Notes under the pieces: model-generated | The model's database searches: none | What the model saw: only the letters and a program-made list of their open reading frames with translations | What the model was told of the DNA's origin: nothing | Assembly (NCBI GenBank): GCA_945860275.1 | Contig: CAMAPN010000003.1 | Span: 30,703-94,702, forward strand | Direction: 5' to 3' | DNA length: 64,000 nt | DNA from: Bifidobacterium breve | Lineage (GTDB): Bacteria > Actinomycetota > Actinomycetes > Nanopelagicales > Nanopelagicaceae | In this document: positions 43,387-52,544 of the stretch, piece after piece | How the letters are laid out: each line of letters starts with the position of its first letter | How positions within the stretch are numbered: the first letter of the stretch is position 1 | Translations under genes and position numbers: made by a program

Positions 43387-43917
43387 ATGGAGCTCTCCGA
43401 CGGAGTAGTTCACCTTCGCCCAATTAATTATCGTGATGCCAAGTGGTGGAAGTTGGTGCACCAAGAGAATCGCGCATGGTTAAAACCTTGGGAGGTCAGC
43501 TACCCGGAGGGAGGCGGTGCGCCGCCGAACTTTCGGAAGATGGTGCGCGCCTTCAAAAAAGATGGTCGATGGGGTCGGTCGGAGAATCTCATCATTATGC
43601 ATGGCCCAGAGCGCGTGGGCTTTATCGCCCTTGGCGGTATCGCTTACGGTCCCTCACGGAGCGCGTTCATCGGCTATTGGGTTGTTGAGAAGTTTGCCAA
43701 TCGGGGTTTCGTCACCAGGGCCGTCGATCTCTTACGTGACCACGCCTTCGATGACCTGCGATTACATCGAATCGAAATCAATATCCGACCTGAGAACCAA
43801 CCATCGATTCGAGTGGCGATGAAAGCTGGATTCGAATTAGAAGGCAAACGTTCGAAGTATCTGCATATCGATGGTGAGTGGCGCGACCACCTCTGCTTCG
43901 TAGCAACACGAGATTAA
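43387..43917 (+). CDS. rimJ: RimJ/RimL-like GNAT acetyltransferase
   Basis: VHLRPINYRDAKWWKLVHQENRAWLKPWE, RIEINIRPENQPSIRVAMKAGFELEG. Confidence 0.9.
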   Translation: MELSDGVVHLRPINYRDAKWWKLVHQENRAWLKPWEVSYPEGGGAPPNFRKMVRAFKKDGRWGRSENLIIMHGPERVGFIALGGIAYGPSRSAFIGYWVVEKFANRGFVTRAVDLLRDHAFDDLRLHRIEINIRPENQPSIRVAMKAGFELEGKRSKYLHIDGEWRDHLCFVATRD

Positions 43918-43970
43918 GCGCGTTCAACATCCCTAATTTCTCAGCGCTACCCTTCTATTCTTAGCTCATC

Positions 43971-44669
43971 ATGAGCTCAGGTTTGATCTACTTCGCCGTT
44001 ATCGCGCTCTGGGTAGCATATTTTCTACCGCGCTGGCTTCGATCGCATGACGAAGTCTCTGAAAGTAAAAGCCTTGAGCGATATCGCAGTGCGATGCATG
44101 TTGTATCAATTGGTTCGTCACCCAATACCTATATGACTAGCGCCGAGATTGCAGAGCGCGAAGCATATGCGCTTCGGAAACGACAGATCTCACTTGTGAC
44201 GCTCACTCTTTTCTTCTTCGGAACAATTATCGCGGCAATTGCTAACGCAGTACCTTTCAAATCCATATTGCTCCCACTGTCGCTATTAATTATTTTTGTT
44301 GTTCATGTCAGACGTCAAAAAGTTCAAGAAGATGTGAGACGTCGTCGTCGTGCAGCAACTATGAAGAGCAAGGGATCAAGCTTTAATTTCTCTGAGATAA
44401 CGTATCGAAACCCTGAAGGTCAAGCCAGCCAGTGGATTCCTATTAATCATTCACGTACCGTGACGGTGATTCCTAACGATTCCTGGCAACCAAGCGATAT
44501 GCCGCTGCCGACGTATGTGAACGCTCCAAAAGCTCCCGCTAGGCCAGTTGTTGGACGAAACAGTTCCGAGCTCCTTGAAGCCGTCGATGGAGTGGAGATA
44601 AAGAGCGCAGAACTCCAGGTGGATCAAGTCTTTGACCAAGAAGTGGAACGTAGAGCGTCTAACGGTTAA
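43971..44669 (+). CDS. glpR: Glp membrane receptor GlpR-like protein
   Basis: SSGLIYFAVIALWVAYFLPRWLRSHDE N-terminus, two further TM helices, basic tail; downstream of glp-rimJ. Confidence 0.8.
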   Translation: MSSGLIYFAVIALWVAYFLPRWLRSHDEVSESKSLERYRSAMHVVSIGSSPNTYMTSAEIAEREAYALRKRQISLVTLTLFFFGTIIAAIANAVPFKSILLPLSLLIIFVVHVRRQKVQEDVRRRRRAATMKSKGSSFNFSEITYRNPEGQASQWIPINHSRTVTVIPNDSWQPSDMPLPTYVNAPKAPARPVVGRNSSELLEAVDGVEIKSAELQVDQVFDQEVERRASNG

Positions 44670-44676
44670 TTTCCAG

Positions 44677-46017
44677 TTAAATCCACGACTGTAGCCACAT
44701 CAAACTTCGCCAGTGATCATAAGTAATCGTAACGCCAAGAAATATCGGCGAGTGATAAATGAAGTTCGCACCAATTACCGTGATGAAAAGAGCGAGCGCA
44801 CCTTTTCGCGCCCTTCGGGAAAAACGTTCCGGGAGCCTTTCATTTACCTCTTTGATTGCCGCGACAATTGCAAGGATGATCCACGGTTCAAAAGCGATGG
44901 AATAGAAGGAAAAAGTAGTCCGCTCGGGAAACGCGAACCAGGGGAGCCAGCCTGCAGCGATTCCCAACAGAATAAGCGAGTGGTTCCGCTTTTTCACCCA
45001 GAGAGTTAGGAGTAGAAGTACTGCCAGCGCGCCGCTCCACCAAAGAAGAGGTGTGCCAATGGCAAGAATTTCCTGCGAGCAATCAGTTGATTCACATTTT
45101 GGTGATTCGTAATAGAAAGATGTTGGGCGAATCTGTAATAGCCACTGCCAAGCAGATGAGCGATAGTTATGTCCAGAGTCAAGTCCCTTATGGAAGTTAA
45201 GAATCTCAAATTGATAATGGATGAAAGAGCGAAATGGTGCCAGGAAACTTCCACCATTATCTGCCGACCAGAACCTACTCCAGCCGCGCGGAGAGAGAAA
45301 CCAGCCAATCCAGCTCGCTGTGTAGATAACCAGCGGTACCAGAAATAATTGCGCCTTTCGGAGCGCAATCAAAGATAAGAAATCCTTTCGATGGAATTGC
45401 TGCACCTCTGCTGCAGATTGCTTACTTGCTATCTCTCTGACCTCTCTGATCTCTCTGGTAACAAAATAAAGAGAGAAAGCGATGATGTAAAAAATTGCGT
45501 TCCATTTAGTGCCAAGTGCCAAGCCGAAGAAAACTCCTGCAAGCAAGTATCGTCGATCAATCAGAAACCACGCTGCAATCAACAGGAAAGTCGTAAGAGT
45601 CATATCTAGGAGCGCAGTTCGAGACATCACCAAGTTCAATCCATCGAAAAACGCGAGCAGCGCAGCAATCAGTCCATAGCCCAAGGCCCCAAAGATGCGT
45701 GCGGCAATTTTGGCAATTAGCAGGATGGAGAGCGTGCCGAGCAGGGCAACCGCTACTCGCCAACCGAAAGGGTTGTCACCAAATATTTGGATGCCCGCAC
45801 CAATCACCCATTTGCCGATGGGTGGATGGACGATGAACTCAGGTTTATTCGCACTGACTTCAACCCCAAAGTTGAGAAGGTCGCGGGCGCCATCGACGTA
45901 GTAGATCTCATCGAAAATCAATTTAGGGGGAGTGCTCAATCGAAAGAGGCGAAGGAAGAGCGCTGCTGCAACAAGAGACCAAATCGCAACAGTCCGGTTC
46001 CCCAGGGCGCGAATCAT
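44677..46017 (-). CDS. pmt: Protein O-mannosyltransferase
   Basis: PPKLIFDEIYYVDGARDLL, VHPPIGKWVIGAGIQIFGDNPFGWRV; multi-TM. Confidence 0.93.
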   Translation of the reverse strand: MIRALGNRTVAIWSLVAAALFLRLFRLSTPPKLIFDEIYYVDGARDLLNFGVEVSANKPEFIVHPPIGKWVIGAGIQIFGDNPFGWRVAVALLGTLSILLIAKIAARIFGALGYGLIAALLAFFDGLNLVMSRTALLDMTLTTFLLIAAWFLIDRRYLLAGVFFGLALGTKWNAIFYIIAFSLYFVTREIREVREIASKQSAAEVQQFHRKDFLSLIALRKAQLFLVPLVIYTASWIGWFLSPRGWSRFWSADNGGSFLAPFRSFIHYQFEILNFHKGLDSGHNYRSSAWQWLLQIRPTSFYYESPKCESTDCSQEILAIGTPLLWWSGALAVLLLLTLWVKKRNHSLILLGIAAGWLPWFAFPERTTFSFYSIAFEPWIILAIVAAIKEVNERLPERFSRRARKGALALFITVIGANFIYHSPIFLGVTITYDHWRSLMWLQSWI

Positions 46018-46050
46018 GTCTACCAGCGTAGAACCTGGGAGGATAAGAGT

Positions 46051-46902
46051 GTGAATAACGGGCGATTGATTCTTGCGGGGGCGCCGTTGGGCAACCCAGA
46101 CGACGCGTCACCGCGACTGCGCACAGCGCTGACTGAATGTGATGTCATTTTCGCTGAAGACACCCGTCGCTTTCGACACCTCGCTACTGACCTTGGGCTC
46201 TCCCTCCGGGCACACGTGCACTCTTTTTTTGCCGGCAATGAACAAGAGCGCGTGGTTGAACTTCGAGATTTGCTCCTCGCCGGGAAATCAGTTCTCTTGA
46301 TTACAGATGGCGGGATGCCTGGCGTGAGTGATCCAGGATATCTCGCGGTAAAAGTCGCTCTCGAGAGTGGTGTCCACATCGAGGTCGTTCCCGGGCCAAG
46401 TGCGGTGACAACGGCGCTCGCACTTTCGGGATTACCGATGGAGCGTTTCCTCTTTGATGGATTTACCCCACGCAGCGCTAAAGCGCGCGCAGATTACCTG
46501 CACTCCATCAAGAATGAAGAGCGCGCCATCGTGCTCTTTGAAGCACCACATCGCACCAAAGAGTTGGTCGCAGATTTACTCGAGATTATGGGTGGCGAGC
46601 GCAAGGTTGCGCTCTGTCGCGAGATGACTAAGCGGTATGAAGAAGTATTTCGTGGCACGTTAGGTGAACTCAATGCGTGGGTCAACGAGCGCGAGATTCT
46701 TGGCGAGGTAACAGTGGTCATCGAAGGTGCACAGCCAAGTGAGGTTGCCGCTCGGACTCCGCAGGAGATCGCAGCGCAGGTGGCGCTTCGGGAATCGACA
46801 GGAATGGAGCGGCGCGAGGCAATCACCGCAGTTGCGGAGGAATTTCGGCTCCGTAAGCGGGAAGTTTTCGATGCCCTTGTCGCCTCTAAGATAGAGCAGT
46901 GA
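46051..46902 (+). CDS. rsmI: 16S rRNA (cytidine(1402)-2'-O)-methyltransferase
   Basis: GRLILAGAPLGNPDDASPRLRTALTECDVIFAEDTRR, TDGGMPGVSDPG; GTG at 46051 after GGGAGGATAAGA. Confidence 0.94.
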   Translation: MNNGRLILAGAPLGNPDDASPRLRTALTECDVIFAEDTRRFRHLATDLGLSLRAHVHSFFAGNEQERVVELRDLLLAGKSVLLITDGGMPGVSDPGYLAVKVALESGVHIEVVPGPSAVTTALALSGLPMERFLFDGFTPRSAKARADYLHSIKNEERAIVLFEAPHRTKELVADLLEIMGGERKVALCREMTKRYEEVFRGTLGELNAWVNEREILGEVTVVIEGAQPSEVAARTPQEIAAQVALRESTGMERREAITAVAEEFRLRKREVFDALVASKIEQ

Positions 46903-48500
46903 TGTCGCAGGCCAACGGTAAGAGCTTTTATCTCACGACGCCGATTTACTATGTAAATGATGCGCCGCATATCGGCCATGCGTACACGACGGTTGCTGGC
47001 GATGTATTAACTAGGTGGCATCGACAACGTGGCGAGGGCGTGTGGTTTCTCACTGGCACGGATGAGCATGGTCAAAAGGTTTTGCGCACAGCAGAAGCAA
47101 ACGGTAGCGATCCGCAAAGTTGGGCAGACAAGCTCGTTGAGAATTCTTGGAAACCAACATGGCAAGCGCTGAATATCGCTAACGATGATTTCATTCGCAC
47201 GACCGAACCTCGACATATGGAGCGAGTGCAGAGATTCCTGCAAGGCCTTAAAGATACGGGCCATATCTATGAAGGAAAATACGAAGGCCCATATTGCGTT
47301 GGTTGCGAAGAGTTCAAGCTCCCAGGGGATCTACTGCCGGGTGCAACAGAGGATGAAAAACTCTGCCCAATTCACTCAAGACCAGTTGAGCTTGTGAGTG
47401 AAACAAATTGGTTCTTCCGATTATCGGCATTTGTAGAACCACTACTCGAGCATTATCGAAAGAATCCCGACGCATGCGAACCTGCCAGCGCCCGTAATGA
47501 AGTCGTATCTTTCCTTGAAGGTGGCGTCTCAGATCTTTCAATCTCGCGCTCTTCATTCTCATGGGGAATTCCTGTTCCGTGGGATACCAAACAAGTGGTG
47601 TACGTATGGTTTGATGCGCTCCTTAATTATGCAACAGCGGTCGGGCTCGGCGATGAAGTAGGCACTCCTGGTGCGAAAGAATTCGCTGAAAAATGGCCGG
47701 CTGATGTACACCTTGTTGGTAAAGATATCCTCCGCTTCCATGCGGTGATTTGGCCTGCAATGTTGATGGCTGCGGGGCTGCCAGTGCCACGAAAAGTATT
47801 TGCACACGGTTGGCTTCTTGTTGGCGGTGAGAAGATGAGCAAGAGCAAGCTCACCGGTATCGCCCCTGCTGATATCACTGATTTCTTCGGCGTAGATGCC
47901 TTCCGTTATTACTTCCTACGTGCGATTCCATTTGGCACCGATGGCTCCTTCTCTTGGGAGGACATGGTCGCTCGCTACACAAGCGAGCTCGCAAATGATT
48001 TTGGAAATCTTGCATCGCGAGCCATTGCAATGATTGAGAAATATTGTGACGGCAAGATTCCATCCATCGCCCAAGAGCCTGCTTTGGCAAGCGCTGCCGC
48101 GGCGGCGGTGGACGCGGCTGATGAAAAGATCACCGCTCTAGATTTCCAAGGTGGCATTCTTGCAATTCTTGAATTCTGCAAGAGCGTCAACGGTTATGTC
48201 ACTGAAAAAGCGCCATGGGTGCTCGCCAAAGATCCTGCGAATAAGAGCGAACTTGATCGCGTTCTTTATGCAACGTGCGAGTCGTTACGAATTCTTGCTG
48301 TCCTCTTTCATCCAGTAATGCCTGAGACCAGCCAGAAACTATGGCGAGCTCTTGGGGCGACAACTTTGGGCGAACTATCCACCCAGCGAATCGATGATGT
48401 TGCCAGATGGGGCCAACTGCCGGCAGGTGCACAGACCTCGCGCGGTGAAGTGTTATTCCCACGTCTACCTGATAACGCAAGCGAGGAGCAGCGCGGGTGA
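46902..48500 (+). CDS. metG: Methionine-tRNA ligase
   Basis: FYLTTPIYYVNDAPHIGHAYTT, KMSKSKLTGI. Confidence 0.97.
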   Translation: MSQANGKSFYLTTPIYYVNDAPHIGHAYTTVAGDVLTRWHRQRGEGVWFLTGTDEHGQKVLRTAEANGSDPQSWADKLVENSWKPTWQALNIANDDFIRTTEPRHMERVQRFLQGLKDTGHIYEGKYEGPYCVGCEEFKLPGDLLPGATEDEKLCPIHSRPVELVSETNWFFRLSAFVEPLLEHYRKNPDACEPASARNEVVSFLEGGVSDLSISRSSFSWGIPVPWDTKQVVYVWFDALLNYATAVGLGDEVGTPGAKEFAEKWPADVHLVGKDILRFHAVIWPAMLMAAGLPVPRKVFAHGWLLVGGEKMSKSKLTGIAPADITDFFGVDAFRYYFLRAIPFGTDGSFSWEDMVARYTSELANDFGNLASRAIAMIEKYCDGKIPSIAQEPALASAAAAAVDAADEKITALDFQGGILAILEFCKSVNGYVTEKAPWVLAKDPANKSELDRVLYATCESLRILAVLFHPVMPETSQKLWRALGATTLGELSTQRIDDVARWGQLPAGAQTSRGEVLFPRLPDNASEEQRG

Positions 48501-49354
48501 GCGATCGCCATAATCGGGATATTGATCGCATCCCAGCGCCACTACCAGAGCCCCTTCCATTCCCCACGATTGATTCCCATTGCCATATCGAACTGATTGC
48601 AAAATCCGCACCTGATTCTCCAGAGGTGAAAGCGGTCTTGGATGAGGCTGCATCAGTAGGAATCGAACATGTCGTTCAGATTGGTTATGACCTAGAACAA
48701 TCTCGATGGTCGGTTGGCGTTGCCCAAGCATGGGTTGGACGAGCGCTTGCTGCTGTTGCGCTCCATCCAAACGAAGCGCCCGTAGTGGAAAATCTTGATG
48801 AACAACTCCGTGAAATTGAAGCATTGGCAGCACATTCGCGCGTGCGCGGCATTGGTGAGACCGGGCTGGATTATTTTCGTACACCTGAAGAGTTACGTGC
48901 GAAGCAGGAGCACTCCTTTCGGGCGCATATTGCCATTGCCAAGCGAACTGACAAAGCGCTCATCATTCATGACCGCGATGCGCATGAAGATATCCTCCGA
49001 GTCTTAAAAGAAGAGGGCGCTCCCGAGAAAGTCATCTTTCATTGTTATTCAGGAGATGCGCAGATGGCAAAAGAGTGCGTGCGTTCAGGATATTTTCTCT
49101 CCTTTTCGGGAACCGTCACTTTCAAGAATGCTCCAGGCTTGCGCGAAGCGCTAGCCATCACGCCGCTGACAAATCTACTTGTGGAGACGGATGCGCCATT
49201 TCTTGCGCCGGCTCCGTATCGAGGAGCGCTCAATTCTCCGGCTCAGATTGCGCGCACGATTCGATTTATGGCTGAGGTGCTCAATCGCCCGGTTGAAGAG
49301 TTATGTCATGCAACGCGCGAGAATGCTCTGGCGCTATTTGGAGATTTCTCTTGA
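48497..49354 (+). CDS. tatD: TatD family hydrolase
   Basis: IDSHCHIE, GIGETGLDYFR, HDRDAHEDIL, LVETDAPFLAPAPYRG. Confidence 0.95.
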   Translation: MSDRHNRDIDRIPAPLPEPLPFPTIDSHCHIELIAKSAPDSPEVKAVLDEAASVGIEHVVQIGYDLEQSRWSVGVAQAWVGRALAAVALHPNEAPVVENLDEQLREIEALAAHSRVRGIGETGLDYFRTPEELRAKQEHSFRAHIAIAKRTDKALIIHDRDAHEDILRVLKEEGAPEKVIFHCYSGDAQMAKECVRSGYFLSFSGTVTFKNAPGLREALAITPLTNLLVETDAPFLAPAPYRGALNSPAQIARTIRFMAEVLNRPVEELCHATRENALALFGDFS

Positions 49355-50229
49355 CCAGTGCATCCGATCAGCCTCTCTCGCCAACGCTAGGCGCAGGAGA
49401 AATCAGAGAGCTCGCTCAACGCTTAGAGCTCCGACCATCCAAATCTTTAGGTCAGAACTTTGTGATCGATGGCAATACTTGTCGGAAGATTGTGCGATTA
49501 GCAAATGTTCAAAGCTCTGATGTGGTTTTGGAAATTGGCCCTGGGCTTGGATCGTTAACACTTGCGATACTCGCTGAAGCTAAAACATTGGTAGCTATCG
49601 AAATTGATCGCAGATTGGCAAAGCAGCTTCCCGACACAGTTTTGCAGCATCTCCCAAAGAAGGTCTCTGATTTACAGGTAATTAATGATGACGCGCTAAA
49701 CATCACCGACCTTACCCCTGTACAGGCGCCAACAATTCTGGTGGCAAACCTTCCTTACAATGTTTCCGTTCCAGTGCTCTTGCATCTGCTGGAGTATTTC
49801 CCCTCGATCACACGCGGGATAGTTATGGTCCAAGCAGAGGTAGCTGAGCGACTAGCAGCAAAGCCTGGGTCCAAGGTCTACGGAGTTCCCAGCGTGAAGT
49901 TACGGTGGTGGGCCGATGCCTCGGTGGCGAGCTCAATCTCGCGCGAGGTCTTCTGGCCTGTTCCCCGCGTTGATTCGCTCTTACTCTCCTTTGCTCGCAG
50001 GAGCCATCCAGCGGCTAACGATGAAGCGCTACGTAAACGCACCTTCGAATTGATAGATACTGCATTTGCACAACGACGGAAGATGCTCCGCTCTGCATTG
50101 GCTACTTTCCTAGGGTCGAGTGAACAAGCATCTGCGCGATTGATGGAGTTGGGAATAGACCCAACTGCCCGAGCAGAAAATCTGACACTTGATGACTTCA
50201 TCGTTATTGCGCGAGGCATTTATAGCTAA
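49351..50229 (+). CDS. rsmA: 16S rRNA dimethyladenosine transferase
   Basis: SLGQNFVIDGNT, VLEIGPGLGSLT, VANLPYNVSVP; TTG at 49351 most plausible start. Confidence 0.95.
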   Translation: MTSASDQPLSPTLGAGEIRELAQRLELRPSKSLGQNFVIDGNTCRKIVRLANVQSSDVVLEIGPGLGSLTLAILAEAKTLVAIEIDRRLAKQLPDTVLQHLPKKVSDLQVINDDALNITDLTPVQAPTILVANLPYNVSVPVLLHLLEYFPSITRGIVMVQAEVAERLAAKPGSKVYGVPSVKLRWWADASVASSISREVFWPVPRVDSLLLSFARRSHPAANDEALRKRTFELIDTAFAQRRKMLRSALATFLGSSEQASARLMELGIDPTARAENLTLDDFIVIARGIYS

Positions 50230-50248
50230 ATGTCATTAGGGTAGAACC

Positions 50249-51160
50249 ATGACAGTTGTGAAAGCCCCTGCAAAAATCAATTTGCAGTTATCAGTTGGCG
50301 CCAAGGGAGATGATGGCTATCACGACCTTGCAACTGTTTTCCAAGCGGTCTCGCTTTATGATGAGATAAGTGTTCGTCCGGGGGAAAGTGGCTCAGGAAT
50401 CACCCTTCGATTCACTGGTGATAACCCCCACATCGCGAATCTGCCAACGAACAACAAAAACCTTGCATACAAAGCAGCGCAATTATTTGCACAACGGAAG
50501 AAAGTTTCACTCGATTTAATTATCGAGATCAAAAAACAAATTCCGATAGCTGGCGGCATGGCAGGTGGTAGCGCCAATGCGGCAGGAGTTTTGGTAGCGC
50601 TGGACTCGTTATACGAAACAAGAATGAGCAAAGAAGATTTGATTGCACTAGCTCGACAATTAGGTAGCGATGTTCCCTTCTCATTAACGGGTGGCACTGC
50701 AGTTGGCACAGGTCGTGGCGATCGACTTACTCCAGCCCTAGCTCGTGGAACTTTCCATTGGGTTTTGGCGTACTCATCTCAAGGCCTTTCCACTCCATCG
50801 GTTTATGAGGAGTGCGATCGCCTTCGACAAGGTTTTGCGCAACGTCAACCGCGGGTTAGCGAAGAGTTGATGCATGCATTGAGTAGCGGCGATCCCATTG
50901 CTCTTGGCAAATCGCTCGTCAATGATTTACAGCCAGCTGCGTGTTCTCTAAAGCCTGCCCTGAAATTAGCCCTCTCTGCCGGGATGGAATCAGGCGCGAT
51001 TGGCGCTCTCGTCTCAGGCTCTGGTCCGACCGTAGCCTTCCTTGCTAAGAGCGAAGAGGCATCTATCGACTTAGCAGTCGCGCTCTCATCTACAGGTGCG
51101 GTTTCGCAATTAGGTCGAGCGCATAGCCCAGTGGGTGGCCCTCGAGTAATTGAAAACTAA
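50249..51160 (+). CDS. ispE: 4-diphosphocytidyl-2-C-methyl-D-erythritol kinase
   Basis: VKAPAKINLQLSVGAKGDDGYHDLATVFQAV, IPIAGGMAGGSANAAG. Confidence 0.96.
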   Translation: MTVVKAPAKINLQLSVGAKGDDGYHDLATVFQAVSLYDEISVRPGESGSGITLRFTGDNPHIANLPTNNKNLAYKAAQLFAQRKKVSLDLIIEIKKQIPIAGGMAGGSANAAGVLVALDSLYETRMSKEDLIALARQLGSDVPFSLTGGTAVGTGRGDRLTPALARGTFHWVLAYSSQGLSTPSVYEECDRLRQGFAQRQPRVSEELMHALSSGDPIALGKSLVNDLQPAACSLKPALKLALSAGMESGAIGALVSGSGPTVAFLAKSEEASIDLAVALSSTGAVSQLGRAHSPVGGPRVIEN

Positions 51161-51670
51161 TTACTCGCCGCTCTCGCTTTCAAATTGCGTCAACATTCGA
51201 CTGAGGTAGAGGGCCAATTCGTCTCGCTCAGCGCTCTTGAGTGATTGTAATAGCTCCTTCTCGCGATTAAGTAGATCAACGAGCGCAGCATCAACTACTG
51301 AAATACCTTTGTTCGTGATTCGCACCAACGTGCCACGCCCGTCAGATGGATCAGGATGACGCGAAAGCAAACCATCGCTCTCCAATCGATCAAGGCGATT
51401 GGTAATCGTGCCACTGGTCACGAGATTCTCATGGATTAATTGCCCTGGCGTGAGTTGATACGGCGTGCCCGCTCTTCGCAGCGCAGCGAGTACATCAAAG
51501 CCCCACGTCTCGAGTCCATGTTTGGCGAAGGCTGCGCGCCGTGCAATATCCAATTGCCGAGCTAGGCGAGTGACGCGACTTAAAACTTCTAGCGGCGCAA
51601 CATCTAAGTCAGGTCGTTCCCGTCGCCACGCTGCAACTAAAGCATCGACCTCATCGCGATTATCGCTCAT
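51161..51670 (-). CDS. MarR family regulator
   Basis: YQLTPGQLIHENLVTSGTITNRLDRLESDGLLSRHPDPSDGRGTLVRIT. Confidence 0.93.
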   Translation of the reverse strand: MSDNRDEVDALVAAWRRERPDLDVAPLEVLSRVTRLARQLDIARRAAFAKHGLETWGFDVLAALRRAGTPYQLTPGQLIHENLVTSGTITNRLDRLESDGLLSRHPDPSDGRGTLVRITNKGISVVDAALVDLLNREKELLQSLKSAERDELALYLSRMLTQFESESGE

Positions 51671-52329
51671 GTTTGATGCGACCTTCGAAGGAGAGGCGTG
51701 GACGAGCTTCTAATCCACTCAATCCATTCCAGGATAAGTTCACAATGTGCGCTGCAACTTCTTCGCGCGTGAATGTGCGTGCATCGAGCCACCATTGTCC
51801 GGTGAGTGCAACCATGCCAACAAGCATTGATGCGTACATGGGCGCCATTTCGCGATCGAATCCACGTGAACTCAACTCGTCGATGAAGATATGTTCGACT
51901 TGCGCAGCCACTTCACTTAAGAGGGTGGCAAAGGAGCCGCTCTGTCCGCCGACAGGTGAGTTACGTACCAATAATCGAAATCCATTACTGCGAGTTTCGA
52001 TATACGTGAGGAAGGCAAGGGCTGCGCGCTCGGCGCGAACACGCGGTCGACCCGCCTCCAACGTATTCGAGATCATTTCAAGGAGCGCTCGCATTTCGCG
52101 GTCGACCACAACCGCATAGAGCCCCTCTTTACTTCCAAAGTGTTCATAGATCAGAGGTTTGGAGACGCCAGCGCTCGCCGCCAATTCTTCGACGCTGGTT
52201 CCCTCAACGCCGCTCTCGGCAAAAGTCGTGACGGCCATCTCAATAATCTGCTCGCGCCGTGCGGCGCTGCTCATGCGAGTGCGAACCCCCCCAGATCCGG
52301 GCGAGGTCGCGGAGGTTGGCGTATTCATA
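51660..52329 (-). CDS. TetR/AcrR family regulator
   Basis: RREQIIEMAVTTFAESGVEGTSVEELAASAGVSKPLIYEHFGSKEGLYAVV; start taken at 52329, as the longer ORF crosses the tRNA. Confidence 0.92.
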
Positions 52330-52405
52330 CCCGCCAAGGGTAGCGCCGAGCCTGGTCGAATCCGGCGTGGTCGAAAAGGGGGAGAAGATACGAGAGAATA
52401 CGGGT

Positions 52406-52477
52406 TCCGCCATGGTGTAGTGGCTAGCACATGGGCCTTTGAAGCCCAGGGTCCTGGATCGATACCAGGTGGCGGAG
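52406..52477 (+). tRNA. tRNA-Gln(TTG), CCA not encoded
   Basis: TCCGCCA/TGGCGGA acceptor, TGGGC-CTTTGAA-GCCCA anticodon arm. Confidence 0.96.
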
Positions 52478-52544
52478 CGCACGCCACGGTGTCGAGGAGA
52501 GCTCGCGCGAAGTGGTGGATGAGGTGAAGGAGGGCAGGCCTTCC

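Noticed and set aside
45787-46050. N-terminal extension of the rsmI ORF
   Set aside because: Antisense to pmt; GTG at 46051 has a clear RBS and begins the conserved RsmI sequence.
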